Shown piece after piece: positions 34,969 to 47,676 of a stretch of 64,000 nt of DNA. A program made the translations under genes and the position numbers. The stretch covers positions 664,501-728,500 of the forward strand of contig JAPKHK010000001.1 in assembly GCA_026646885.1 (NCBI GenBank). The letters are read 5' to 3'. Source of the stretch: Casimicrobiaceae bacterium. GTDB lineage: Bacteria > Pseudomonadota > Gammaproteobacteria > Burkholderiales > Casimicrobiaceae. The notes beneath the pieces were generated by a model. That model was not told the DNA's origin. It did not search any database and was given only the letters and a program-made list of their open reading frames with translations. Every line of letters begins with the position of its first letter. Position 1 is the first letter of the stretch.

Positions 34969-35667
34969 CTATTCGCCGCCCTCAAGTCGCGCCGGGTCGC
35001 GCACGGTCAGCACGCGCCCCTGAACTTCGATGATGCCTTGCTCGGTGAGCCTGTGCAGCAATCGGGAAAAGGTTTCCGGAGTCAGATTCAAGCGCGAGGC
35101 GATGACACGCTTGCTGGCGGGAAGCCGAATCTGCACCGGTGCCGTCTTCGTTTCAGCACTCATCACTAGCCCGCTCAGGAATCCGAGCACCCGCTGCATC
35201 GCCGATTGCACCGAATACGCCTCGACATCCTTGACCAGACCGTGCAGTTTCATGCTCAGGCCAGCAAGCATGCGCCGGGCCAACAGCGGGGTGCGCTCGA
35301 TCGCCTGCAGCAGCGGCCGCCCAGGAATCAGCAGCACGGAGGAATCGGCGACGGCCTGTGCCGAAACTGGATACCTGCCTTCGAGGAACACGATGGCCGC
35401 GCCAAAGCTCTTCCCCGGTCCGAGAAGATCGACCACTTTCTCGGCGTCCGGCGGTGCCGGCATGGAGAGCTTGATTTGCCCGTGTACGACGATGCAAAGA
35501 CCGCGCGCCGGATCGCCCCGGTGAAAGAGGTATTCGCCCTTGAGCGGGCGCAATAGTTCGGTCGCTTGGCTGAGCGCGTTGAGTTCCGCGGAGGACAATT
35601 CGCGGAATAGAGGCTGCGCCGCGAGAAGATCCGGAATGCGCCCGGGCTTGCCAATGGTGATGGTCAT
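34969..35667 (-). CDS. CRP/FNR family transcription regulator
   Basis: 232 residues: an N-terminal cyclic-nucleotide-binding fold at about 12-130 (FHRGDPARGLCIVVHGQIKL), a long dimer helix at about 130-160 and a C-terminal winged helix with LPASKRVIASRLNLTPETFSR. There is no N-terminal cysteine cluster, so it is not an oxygen-sensing FNR of the iron-sulfur type; it resembles Dnr/Crp-like members that respond to nitric oxide or another effector. It precedes the nitronate monooxygenase-like gene and may control it. The 260 bases upstream (35668-35927) hold no gene that I recognise. Confidence 0.87.
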   Translation of the reverse strand: MTITIGKPGRIPDLLAAQPLFRELSSAELNALSQATELLRPLKGEYLFHRGDPARGLCIVVHGQIKLSMPAPPDAEKVVDLLGPGKSFGAAIVFLEGRYPVSAQAVADSSVLLIPGRPLLQAIERTPLLARRMLAGLSMKLHGLVKDVEAYSVQSAMQRVLGFLSGLVMSAETKTAPVQIRLPASKRVIASRLNLTPETFSRLLHRLTEQGIIEVQGRVLTVRDPARLEGGE

Positions 35668-35927
35668 CGCGTGCAGCCACCCCCCTCGCGCTGCCGCCGC
35701 GAGGCATCAGCAAAAAACTGCCCAAACATCACAAATCCCCCGCCGTATCGCGCTTTGGGTTGAAGAGGCGCGCCCCCATCGTTTCGCCAGTCTTTCATTG
35801 CCAGAAGGGAATGTCCTTGTTCTGGATCAAGAGTGCCGGCCAAATTACCTCGCCTGGAAACAAAGCGCAAGACGAATCTGCTACCCCGCTCCCTGGGAGG
35901 CGCCGCCAAGCTGATCGCTTCGATGCC

Positions 35928-36740
35928 TCATCCCGCTGTATCGGTTGGCCGTCGGCCAACCGGTGCAGCGAGGTCCTGGCGCAGTTTCTCGAATATCACC
36001 ACGGCCGCCGCGGTCGCAACGTTGAGCGACTCGATTCCGCCGGGCATCGGAATGGTGACCCGCAGATCGACGGTCGCGGACAGTGCTGGGCTCAACCCCG
36101 CACCCTCGTTGCCAAACATCAGGGCGACGGGGCCATGAAGGTCCGCAGCGAACAAAGAGGTGCCGCCGCGTACCACGGCGGCCACCCGCCGCCCAGGGAA
36201 TTGCGTGGCGATAACCTCCAGGTCCGCGCCGTCCGCGACCTCGATGAAAAAATGCGCGCCTTGTCCAGCCCGCAGTGTCTTGGCCGACCAGGCATAGGCA
36301 CTCTGCGGCGAGAGGTACGCACGGCGTATCCCCGCGGCGGCGCCAATCCGCAAGAGAACACCTACGTTTCCGGGATCCTGGATGTCTTCGAGCAGCAGGC
36401 AGGACGCGCCGCCGGACATTTCCGGCAATCTCCGCGGCACGCTGACCAGGGCGAGAGATCCAGAGGGTGTGACGGTTTGCGCGAGCGCGCGGAAGAGCGT
36501 CGGACTGAGCTGCCAGACCTCCGCACCCGCGCAACGGACGAGCAGGCTCTCCGCCTCCGTTGCCGCGGCGGCCTCGCTGAGAATCAAGCGCAGCGGGCAT
36601 CCGTGCCGCGCGACATAGGATTCGATCAGATGCTGCCCTTCGAGCAGAGCGAGACCTTTGTGTCGCAGATGGCGAGCCGAGCGGACAAGCTGGAGCAACT
36701 CGCGGTAGCCCGGGTTTTCCGGCGAGCGGATTGTCTTCAC
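35928..36740 (-). CDS. TrmH/SpoU-family RNA 2'-O-methyltransferase
   Basis: 270 residues of a SPOUT-fold rRNA or tRNA ribose methyltransferase using S-adenosylmethionine. All three family motifs are visible: EDIQDPGNVG near 118-127, MFGNEGAGLS and IPMPGGIESLNVATAAA near the C-terminus. An N-terminal RNA-binding substrate domain (LRHKGLALLEGQHLI) is typical of the RlmB/TrmH group. The target nucleotide cannot be assigned. The start overlaps the ftsB stop by four bases. Confidence 0.88.
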   Translation of the reverse strand: MKTIRSPENPGYRELLQLVRSARHLRHKGLALLEGQHLIESYVARHGCPLRLILSEAAAATEAESLLVRCAGAEVWQLSPTLFRALAQTVTPSGSLALVSVPRRLPEMSGGASCLLLEDIQDPGNVGVLLRIGAAAGIRRAYLSPQSAYAWSAKTLRAGQGAHFFIEVADGADLEVIATQFPGRRVAAVVRGGTSLFAADLHGPVALMFGNEGAGLSPALSATVDLRVTIPMPGGIESLNVATAAAVVIFEKLRQDLAAPVGRRPTDTAG

Positions 36741-37045
36741 CGCGTCTTGGGCGCGCCTTCGCCCGCCCCCAGGGGTCTCTCCGAGTACTGGAAAAAGACC
36801 TCGTCTTGCCGAATCATGCCTAAATCCTGGCGGGCACGTTCCTCAACCGCCTCCAAGCCCTGCTTGAGATTTCGCACCTCCGCATCCAGAGCGTCATTGC
36901 GCGCCTTGAGACGCGCGTTTTCTTCGCCCTGCGCCTCGACCTGGCGCGCCAGTTCGAGTAGCCTCAGCCTACCGCCCTTGCCGAACCATAGTGGGTATTG
37001 CAGCGCCAACAATAGGGCGAAGAGAATCAGCGCCAGCACTCGCAT
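36737..37045 (-). CDS. ftsB: cell division protein FtsB
   Basis: 102-residue divisome protein that forms the FtsQLB complex in the inner membrane. One N-terminal transmembrane helix (about residues 3-18) precedes a long coiled coil, ELARQVEAQGEENARLKARNDALDAEV, as in the family. The position downstream of eno is the conserved proteobacterial arrangement. Its last codons overlap the methyltransferase gene, so the two are cotranscribed. Confidence 0.9.
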   Translation of the reverse strand: MRVLALILFALLLALQYPLWFGKGGRLRLLELARQVEAQGEENARLKARNDALDAEVRNLKQGLEAVEERARQDLGMIRQDEVFFQYSERPLGAGEGAPKTR

Positions 37046-37234
37046 GGCCGAGGCTCGCTCATGAAATCGCGTGGCTGCGCCGGTTGTCGCCCCTCATTGC
37101 GGCGCATACGGCGGCAATGCGTCCACCCCGCCAGCTTGACAGAGTCCGCGGGATGGTCCGCCGAGCCGTGCCTCGCCGCCGCTGAAGCTCGGGCGTCATC
37201 GCACCGGATCGGCCCCGCCAACACCCTGCGCGTG

Positions 37235-38831
<1,597 letters not shown>

Positions 38832-38835
<4 letters not shown>

Positions 38836-39686
38836 GAGGCCGCCCCCCCAAGCCAAGCGTCTTCGAGGAATCCGCTTCGTTTGACCACCGCGTCAATGGC
38901 CACGAGCGTTTCCAGCAGTTCGCGCATGCGCGCCAGCGGCCAGGCGTTGGGGCCATCGGAGCGCGCCCGTTCGGGATCGGGGTGAGTCTCCATGAACAGC
39001 CCCGACACCCCGGCGGCCACCGCGGCGCGAGCCAGAACCGGCACAAACTCGCGCTGGCCGCCGCTGGCATGACCCTGTCCGCCAGGCAGCTGCACCGAAT
39101 GGGTGGCGTCGAAAACCACCGGACAACCCGTTTGGCGCATGATTGCCAGGGAGCGCATGTCTGACACCAGGTTGTGGTAGCCAAAAGACACGCCGCGCTC
39201 GCACACAAGGATGTTGTCTACACCGCTCGCCGCTCTCGCCTTGGCGACCACGTTGTGCATGTCTTCAGGGGCAAGAAACTGACCCTTCTTGATGTTCACG
39301 GGCTTGCCCGCACTCGCCACCGCTTGAATGAAATCGGTCTGACGGCAAAGAAACGCGGGGGTTTGCAGGACATCGACGACCGCGGCGGCCTCTGCGATTT
39401 CCTCCACCGTGTGTACATCGGTGACCACCGGGACGCCGAGCTGGCGCTTCACCTCGGCAAGGATGCGCAAGCCCTCTTCTCGCCCCAGGCCACGGAAGGA
39501 CTGCGCCGAGCTGCGGTTGGCTTTGTCGAAGGAGGACTTGAAGATGAATGGCAGACCCAGATCGACACAGATCTCCTGAAGAGCGCCGGCAGTGTCGATC
39601 TGCAATTGCTCGGACTCGACGACACATGGCCCCAGCATCGCGAAGAGGGGCCGATCGGGGCCGATGTCGTAGCCGCAAAGCCGCAT
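38832..39686 (-). CDS. kdsA: 3-deoxy-D-manno-octulosonate 8-phosphate synthase
   Basis: Condenses PEP with arabinose 5-phosphate to make KDO 8-phosphate for lipopolysaccharide. 284 residues with GPCVVESEQ near 19-27, the [12 protein letters not shown] block near 49-60, and the C-terminal [13 protein letters not shown]. This marks the organism as Gram-negative. It begins one base after the pyrG stop, in the conserved pyrG-kdsA-eno order. Confidence 0.97.
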
Positions 39687-39687
39687 A

Positions 39688-41439
<1,752 letters not shown>

Positions 41440-42822
41440 TCAATCTGCCAGGCCCGTACTCAAGCGCTCCATGGTGGTCGCTCGGCCAAGAATTTCCAGC
41501 ACTGCATCCACCGCCGGCGTGGACGCCTGCCCAGCGACCAGTACCCGGATCGGCATCATGACCTGAGGCAGCCTGAGTCCGTGCGCCGCAGCAACCTCTT
41601 TGATCGCGCCAGCGAGCTGGGCGCGGTTCCATTCGACCGTGCCCAAGCGTTCCAGCAGATCGCGCAATGCCAGACGCGCCGCGGCGCTCAGATGCTGGGC
41701 CTTGAGTTCGGGCGCGGGATGCAGGCTCTGATAGAAATAGATCGACTCTTCGCCCATCTCGGCCAGTGTCGGCACGCGATCGCGCAAAAGCCCCGCAACC
41801 GCGTCAGGTGCCGGCCCCCCCGCGGTCGACACGCCGCGGCGGGCCAGCTGCTCGCGCAGCAATCCGCCCAGCCTCTCCGGGTCGGCGCGTTTCATGTGCT
41901 CGTGATTGAGCCACTTCAACTTCTCGGCATTGAAGCGCGAAGGTGCCGGGTTGATTCCGGATAGGTCGAACCACATGACCAACTGCTCGCGCGAAAACAC
42001 TTCCTCGTCGCCGTAGCCCCAGCCCAAGCGCGCGAGAAAGTTGATCATCGCCTCGGGCAAATAGCCTTCCTCCGCGTACTGCATCACGCTTACCGCGCCA
42101 TGACGCTTTGAGAGCTTCTGCCCGTCCTCGCCAAGCACCGTAGGCACATGGGCATACAACGGCGGCTCCCGACCGAGCGCGCGGATGATATTGATCTGGC
42201 GCGGCGTATTATTGACGTGGTCATCACCCCGAACGACATGGGTAATAGCCATGTCGAGATCATCCACCACCACGCAGAAGTTGTAGGTGGGTGTGCCATC
42301 GGGCCGGGCAATCACCAAGTCGTCGAGCTCGCTATTGGCGATCTCGATTCGCCCTTTGACTCCGTCATCCCAGGCGACCGCACCCTCCATGGGGTTCTTG
42401 AAGCGAATCACTGGCTTTACGCCGGCCGGCGGCGTGGCGCTGGCGTCGCGCCAGCGTCCGTCGTAGCGGGGCTTTTCGCCTCGCGCCATCTGTTCGGCGC
42501 GCAGCGCATCGAGTTCTTCCGGGCTCATGTAGCAGCGATAAGCGGTGCCCTCCTCCAGCATACGCGCGATGACCTCTCGGTAACGATCCATGCGCTCCAT
42601 CTGGTAGTAAGGTCCCTCGTCATAGTCGAGATGTAGCCAATCCATCGCGTCAAGGATGGCTTGGACGGCCTCGGGCGTGGAGCGCTCGAGATCGGTGTCT
42701 TCGATACGCAGAATGAATTGGCCACCGTGGCGGCGAGCGAAGGCCCAGGAAAAAAGCGCCGTGCGTGCGCCGCCCAGATGCAAGAAGCCAGTCGGGCTGG
42801 GCGCGAAGCGGGTGCGGATCAT
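41440..42822 (-). CDS. gltX: glutamyl-tRNA synthetase
   Basis: Charges tRNA-Glu. From ATG 42822 it has 460 residues, the usual size. [16 protein letters not shown] at residues 5-20 holds the HIGH-type motif (HLGG) and [11 protein letters not shown] holds the KMSKS-type motif. The C-terminal anticodon-binding domain is helical. No cysteine-rich zinc site between the motifs is evident in the way seen in E. coli. It precedes pyrG in the same direction. Confidence 0.95.
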   Translation of the reverse strand: MIRTRFAPSPTGFLHLGGARTALFSWAFARRHGGQFILRIEDTDLERSTPEAVQAILDAMDWLHLDYDEGPYYQMERMDRYREVIARMLEEGTAYRCYMSPEELDALRAEQMARGEKPRYDGRWRDASATPPAGVKPVIRFKNPMEGAVAWDDGVKGRIEIANSELDDLVIARPDGTPTYNFCVVVDDLDMAITHVVRGDDHVNNTPRQINIIRALGREPPLYAHVPTVLGEDGQKLSKRHGAVSVMQYAEEGYLPEAMINFLARLGWGYGDEEVFSREQLVMWFDLSGINPAPSRFNAEKLKWLNHEHMKRADPERLGGLLREQLARRGVSTAGGPAPDAVAGLLRDRVPTLAEMGEESIYFYQSLHPAPELKAQHLSAAARLALRDLLERLGTVEWNRAQLAGAIKEVAAAHGLRLPQVMMPIRVLVAGQASTPAVDAVLEILGRATTMERLSTGLAD

Positions 42823-42896
42823 GCGTGCTTGTCCTCGCAAAAGCGCGGTGCGCGGGTCGCGCACCCAAAGCTGCCTATTCTACCGGAACGGAACGA

Positions 42897-45800
42897 TCAG
42901 GCAGCCGCGCCCAGAGTGAAATAGAAGGTCGCGCCCTTGTTCACCGCCGCTTCCGCCCAGATGCGCCCGCCGTGCCGCGCGATGATACGATGCACCGTGG
43001 CAAGCCCGATGCCGTTGCCGGCAAACTCTTCCGGGCCATGCAGGCGCTGAAAAGGGCTGAAGAGTTTGCTCGCGTAGGCCATGTCGAAGCCCGCGCCGTT
43101 GTCCTTAATGCAAAATGCCTTGCCTCCCGGAGTGTCGGCGCGGCCAAAGGCGATGCGCGCCCTGGACTTCTTGCGCGTGAACTTCCAAGCGTTGCCGATG
43201 AGATTCTCGAACACCGCGTGCAGGAGGATGGCATCGCCATTGCCCATCAGTCCAGGCTCGATCTCGATCTCCACTGTCCGTCGCGGTTCCGCCTGGCGTA
43301 GCGTGAAGACGATCTCCTGCGCCAATTGCGACAGATCGATTTCCTGCCGGCGCAATTCGCCGCGCGTCACGCGCGCCAGGCGCAAGAGGTCGTCGATCAT
43401 CCGGCCCATGCGCTGACTGGCGGCGCGTACCCGATCGAGAGATTGGCGCATGGACTCATCGATCGGCGTCTTACTTTGCAGCAGTACGGCCTGACTGAAC
43501 CCGTCGATGGCGCGCAGCGGTGTGCGCAGGTCGTGCGCGACCGAATAGGCGAAAGCTTCGAGTTCGCGGTTCGAGGCTTCGAGTTCCGCCGTTCGGTCCG
43601 CCACTCGCCGCTCCAAATCTGCATTCAGGCGGCGCACCTCGGCTTCGGCAACCTTTTGTGCGGTGATATCGTAACCAAAGTAATAGAATCCGGCGATTTT
43701 CCGGTCACCGTCGTATTGGGGCAAATAGGTTGAATGAACCACCCGATTGCCATTGAAGACGCTGGAGGACTCCAGGCTGAACTCATGGCCTTCCAGCACT
43801 CTCTCGAACAGCGGCTCGAGCCGCGCATAGCGCTCCGGCCCGTAGATCTCCGCGATCGAATGGCCGACCACGGCCTCGGGAGCCATCCCTATCGCTTCGA
43901 GATACCCACGGTTGACGAATGTAATCCTCTGCTCGCGGTCGGCGGCAATGATGACGCCGGGAATCATGTCCGCGATGGTGCGCATCCTCTCTTCGCCGGC
44001 GCGCAGCGCCTGCTCCGCGGCAAACCGTTCGGTCACGTCATTTCCGAATACATAGATCCCGACGACCTCTCCGGCCAGGCCGCGGCGAGGCAAATAGGTC
44101 ATGGCGACCCGCCGCCCCGGCACCAAGACGCTCTCGCCTTCATGGTGCGCACTGTCACCGGCAAGGACGCGCCTATACCGTCGCTCCATTACTGAAAACG
44201 CTGCTGCGGGCACGGCTTGCTGCAAGGGGTAGCCGATGATTTCAGCGGCTGATTTGCCCAGACGCGTAGCAGCGGCGCGATTGGCGAAGCGCACCACTAG
44301 GTCGGCATCGAGTTCAAACACGAAGGTTGGAATGGTATCCATGACCGCGCGCAGTCGCTCTTCGCTCTCAGCCCGCGCGCGTTCCGCTTCCACTCGGGCG
44401 GTAATGTCATAACCGAAAAGATACACGCCCTGGACTCTGCCCCCGGCATCGAGGCGCGGTCGCAAAGTCTCGTGCAGCTGCCGCGCCGTGCTCAGCCAGT
44501 TCGCGCCTTCGCGCTCGACGATCTCGCCGCGCAGCGCGCGCTCGAGCTCAGCTTCGATGCCCCGGTAGCGGACCTTCGGCAATACATCAGCAATGCTGCG
44601 ACCGACAACTTCCTCACTGCGCCGGCCCAGTGCCGCTAGAGCGGCAGCATTGGCGAATTCGATACACAGCTCACGATCGAATTGCATCAATATCGCGGGC
44701 ACCGTCTCCGCCATCGCGCTCAACAGCTCCTCGCGCGCATGCAGCGCGCGCTCCGCCTGCTTGCGCTCGGAAATGTCCCGCGCTACCGTCAAAATGGCGC
44801 TGCCGTCGGCAAAATCGACGATGGCTGCGGTAGCTTCCACATTGACGGCCGCCCCTTGAAGTGTGACGTAAACTTGCTCGGCACTGGGCAGGCGCAGGCC
44901 AGTAGCGAGGTGCGCTTCGAGGTAGCGGATGCGCTGGATTGCTTGTTCCTGAAAATCGGGATGTACACATTCGGCGATATCGCGCCCCACCAGTTCCTCA
45001 TTGCGCAGCGCGCCGAACAGAGTGAGCGCGGCGCGATTGACCATGACGATGCGGCGGTTACGATGGATAAGCACAGCGTCTGGCAAGAGCTCCATCAACA
45101 TGCGCTGGCGCGCTTCATTGGTGCGCAGGGCATCCTCGGCCTGACGCCGCGCGGTGATATCCTCAACCACCGCGATGAACGCTTCGGGAGCGCCGTCCCC
45201 TGCCCGCTGCACCGAGACGGTGAGTTGGCACCACACTGTCGATGCATCGCTCTTGAGGCACCGACGCTCGCCGGAAAATACCGCCAGCGCACCCTCGCGC
45301 AGCTGTTCGAGGGCTTGACGGTCGCGCCCGATATGCTCGGGATACAGGAGCTGCTCGAAGAGCTTGCCTTCGAGCTGGGCGGCGTCGAATCCAAGAATCA
45401 CGCACAAGCGCTGGTTGACGCGAGATAGCCGCGTATCCAAAGCCAAATGCGCCATGCCCACCGCCGCTTGGTCGAAAGTGCTCCTCAGGCGCCGCTCGCT
45501 CGCCTCGATCCGCCCTTCCACCTGTTTGCGAGCGGTGATGTCCCGGCCCACGCCGCGATAGCCTGTAAAATCGCCGCGCTCGTCGAAAAGGGGTTCACCG
45601 CTGATCGAGAAGTACCGCCATCCTCCCTGTGCGTTCTGCCGCTCATAGACAAAGTCAGTAAAGGGTTCGCGCGCCGCAAGGGCCCTCTGGTGCTCGGCAA
45701 GCTCCTTGTCCTCGAAGCGGATGTTCGAAAGCTCCCAGCGGGCCTTGCCCAGATGCTCTTCCACCTGCACGCCGGCAATCTCGCCGACTTCCTGGGAAAC

Positions 45801-46589
45801 ATAGGTGAAGCGCAGGTCGCGGTCTTGCTCCCAATACCAGTCGGCGGCAATCCGGGTCAGCGCCCGAAAGCGCTGCTCGCTCTCACGCAAGGCGGCAAAA
45901 TGGTCCTGTAGCGACCGCGCCATGTGGTTGAATGCCTGGGTGAGCTCGCCCACTTCGTCGCGGCTTTTCACCGAAACCTGGAGGCGGTACTTGCCGTGTT
46001 CGATCATGCGCGAGGCGGCCGCAAGCTTGCCCAGACCGCGGGTCAGCAAGTGCGTGACGAAATAAAGCAAAAGGGCCGTGCATAGGATGGCAAACGCCGC
46101 GATGCCGATGCTGTCGACCAGAAAGCGGTCGCGCAAGCTCGCCGAGAGCCCCACGGGAATGCCAACTTGCACCGAGCCCAGGCGTTCGCCGCCGGATTCG
46201 ATGAGCGCCAGCCCGTCGAAACGCTCGCCGCCGTCGGCCAGCTGCCCCTGCCGTGTGGCCGAAGGGAGCACGGCGAGCGGTTCCCGGCTGGAGTGCGCCA
46301 GCAGTGTGCCTTGTGCGGAAAGGACTGCGATGTAGCTCAGATTGGCGCCCTGGAAAACCGCGTCGATCACTCCCTGGGCGGCCTGCGCATCGTCACGCGC
46401 CATGGCCGGTCCAAGGGTCGCTTGCAGCGCGGGCAGCAGATGCGCCAGCCGCAAACGGGCTTCGTCGCGCTGGTAATCGCGTAGCACTCCGGCGCCGTGC
46501 CACAACAGCAGCGCGAGCATGCCTACCTCGACCAAAGTGGCGGCGGCGATGAGTTTGCTGCGCAGGGAAATTCGGAATCCTGTGGCCAT
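42897..46589 (-). CDS. membrane histidine kinase with six PAS domains
   Basis: 1230 residues. TM1 at about 13-34 and TM2 in the stretch SIGIAAFAILCTALLLYFV frame a periplasmic domain of about 125 residues, followed by a HAMP linker. Six PAS domains follow in a row, beginning near LTRIAADWYWEQD, STFDQAAVGMAHL, MELLPDAVLIHRN, MAETVPAILMQFD, MDTIPTFVFELD and IADMIPGVIIAAD. HisKA has FAYSVAHDLRTPLRAIDGFS and HATPase has FKDNGAGFD-type and NGIGLATVHRI motifs. No receiver gene is adjacent, so its partner is elsewhere. It starts 74 bases upstream of gltX and may use a separate promoter in the region shared with tRNA-Val. Confidence 0.9.
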   Translation of the reverse strand: MATGFRISLRSKLIAAATLVEVGMLALLLWHGAGVLRDYQRDEARLRLAHLLPALQATLGPAMARDDAQAAQGVIDAVFQGANLSYIAVLSAQGTLLAHSSREPLAVLPSATRQGQLADGGERFDGLALIESGGERLGSVQVGIPVGLSASLRDRFLVDSIGIAAFAILCTALLLYFVTHLLTRGLGKLAAASRMIEHGKYRLQVSVKSRDEVGELTQAFNHMARSLQDHFAALRESEQRFRALTRIAADWYWEQDRDLRFTYVSQEVGEIAGVQVEEHLGKARWELSNIRFEDKELAEHQRALAAREPFTDFVYERQNAQGGWRYFSISGEPLFDERGDFTGYRGVGRDITARKQVEGRIEASERRLRSTFDQAAVGMAHLALDTRLSRVNQRLCVILGFDAAQLEGKLFEQLLYPEHIGRDRQALEQLREGALAVFSGERRCLKSDASTVWCQLTVSVQRAGDGAPEAFIAVVEDITARRQAEDALRTNEARQRMLMELLPDAVLIHRNRRIVMVNRAALTLFGALRNEELVGRDIAECVHPDFQEQAIQRIRYLEAHLATGLRLPSAEQVYVTLQGAAVNVEATAAIVDFADGSAILTVARDISERKQAERALHAREELLSAMAETVPAILMQFDRELCIEFANAAALAALGRRSEEVVGRSIADVLPKVRYRGIEAELERALRGEIVEREGANWLSTARQLHETLRPRLDAGGRVQGVYLFGYDITARVEAERARAESEERLRAVMDTIPTFVFELDADLVVRFANRAAATRLGKSAAEIIGYPLQQAVPAAAFSVMERRYRRVLAGDSAHHEGESVLVPGRRVAMTYLPRRGLAGEVVGIYVFGNDVTERFAAEQALRAGEERMRTIADMIPGVIIAADREQRITFVNRGYLEAIGMAPEAVVGHSIAEIYGPERYARLEPLFERVLEGHEFSLESSSVFNGNRVVHSTYLPQYDGDRKIAGFYYFGYDITAQKVAEAEVRRLNADLERRVADRTAELEASNRELEAFAYSVAHDLRTPLRAIDGFSQAVLLQSKTPIDESMRQSLDRVRAASQRMGRMIDDLLRLARVTRGELRRQEIDLSQLAQEIVFTLRQAEPRRTVEIEIEPGLMGNGDAILLHAVFENLIGNAWKFTRKKSRARIAFGRADTPGGKAFCIKDNGAGFDMAYASKLFSPFQRLHGPEEFAGNGIGLATVHRIIARHGGRIWAEAAVNKGATFYFTLGAAA

Positions 46590-46731
46590 GGAGTGTCGTT
46601 ATGGGAAAGCGCGGCACCTTGCCCGGCGCGGAGTTAACCACGCCCAGCGATACTGCGCCGCTCCTCATTGTCGCCGCAAAGTCGCGGCCGCAAAAGCCTC
46701 GCAAGGGCCGCGCTTGCGGCTTTACTTCCAA

Positions 46732-46760
46732 TTGACCCGATCGACTCGCGGTGCGATAAT
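46732..46760 (+). promoter_or_regulatory. promoter of tRNA-Val
   Basis: TTGACC (46732-46737) and GATAAT (46755-46760) with a 17-base spacer form a near-consensus sigma70 promoter. The tRNA begins 13 bases after the -10, the same geometry as at tRNA-Ala. Confidence 0.8.
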
Positions 46761-46773
46761 GCGCGACTTTGTC

Positions 46774-46848
46774 GGGTGGTTAGCTCAGCGGTAGAGCACT
46801 GCCTTCACACGGCAGGGGCCACTGGTTCGATCCCAGTACCACCCACCA
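46774..46848 (+). tRNA. tRNA-Val (anticodon CAC)
   Basis: 75 bases with encoded CCA. Acceptor stem GGGTGGT pairs with ACCACCC; anticodon stem CTGCC/GGCAG encloses TTCACAC with anticodon CAC. The T arm has CTGGTTCGATCCCAG. All stems close. Confidence 0.97.
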
Positions 46849-46865
46849 GCGCACCCCGAAAGCAC

Positions 46866-46888
46866 CCGCCGTCCTGGCGGTTTTTTTT
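46866..46888 (+). terminator. rho-independent terminator after tRNA-Val
   Basis: CCGCC (46866-46870) pairs with GGCGG (46876-46880) around loop GTCCT and is followed by eight T residues. The stem is short but GC-only. The adjacent convergent ATPase gene ends at 46892, so the element could also serve that transcript only weakly. Confidence 0.8.
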
Positions 46889-46891
46889 CGT

Positions 46892-47668
46892 CTACTCAGG
46901 TACGAACGCCCAACGCGTCCCATCACGCAGCGCCCTGATGGGGTGCTGAAAGCAGGTTTCGAGAATCTGCGGATGCATCAGATCGCGCACCGCCCCAACG
47001 CGCGTGGCTTCCCCCGCCAGCAGCACCACATGGTCGCAATAGCGCGCCGCCATGGTGAGATCGTGGAGAACCATGACCAAGGCCTTGCCCCGTTCCCGCA
47101 AGGCCGCCAGCAAATCCAGAACCGCCGCCTGATGATGCAGATCGAGGCTTGCCGTCGGCTCGTCCAGCAGCATCAGGGGCGGATCTTGAGCCAGCAGCGT
47201 GGCCAGTGCCAAACGCCGTCGCTCGCCGCCCGAAAGCGTGAGCGCATCTCGGCTCGCACAATGATCCAGATCCACCGCCACCAGGGCTGCCCAGGCAGCG
47301 GCCTCGTCGGCGCGCGTCTCCCAAGCCCAAGGTCCCAGATGCGGATGTCTTCCGACCAACGCGGTTTCCAGGACCGTGCTGCCGAAGGCATCGAAACTCG
47401 TCTGCTCGAGGAGTCCGCGCCGCAGCGCCAGCTCGCGCGGAGCGAAACTCGCCAACGGCCGCCCCGAGAGGTGGATGCATCCGGCATCTGGTTGGCGAAC
47501 ACCGGCAAGCGCGTGCAAGAGACTGGTCTTGCCTGCACCATTGAGTCCCAGGATACCCCAAGATTCGCCACGACCAACCTGGAAGCTCAGGTCGGAAAAG
47601 AGCCTGCGGCCCGCGATACCCATGTGCAGACCGGTGACCTCGAGCAACGGTGCCGCGGAGTCGCTCAC
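46892..47668 (-). CDS. BtuD/FecE-type ABC transporter ATPase
   Basis: 258-residue ATPase of an importer for vitamin B12, ferric siderophore or heme (BtuD/FecE/HmuV class). Walker A LNGAGKTS, Q-loop LLEQTSFDAFG, signature LSGGERRRLALA, Walker B MLLDEPTASLD and switch VLHDL are all intact. I place the start at GTG 47668, eight bases after the permease stop; the frame runs on to 48496, but that upstream part is a shadow of the permease. Which ligand it imports cannot be read from sequence. Confidence 0.9.
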   Translation of the reverse strand: MSDSAAPLLEVTGLHMGIAGRRLFSDLSFQVGRGESWGILGLNGAGKTSLLHALAGVRQPDAGCIHLSGRPLASFAPRELALRRGLLEQTSFDAFGSTVLETALVGRHPHLGPWAWETRADEAAAWAALVAVDLDHCASRDALTLSGGERRRLALATLLAQDPPLMLLDEPTASLDLHHQAAVLDLLAALRERGKALVMVLHDLTMAARYCDHVVLLAGEATRVGAVRDLMHPQILETCFQHPIRALRDGTRWAFVPE

Positions 47669-47676
47669 CTTTCGCT

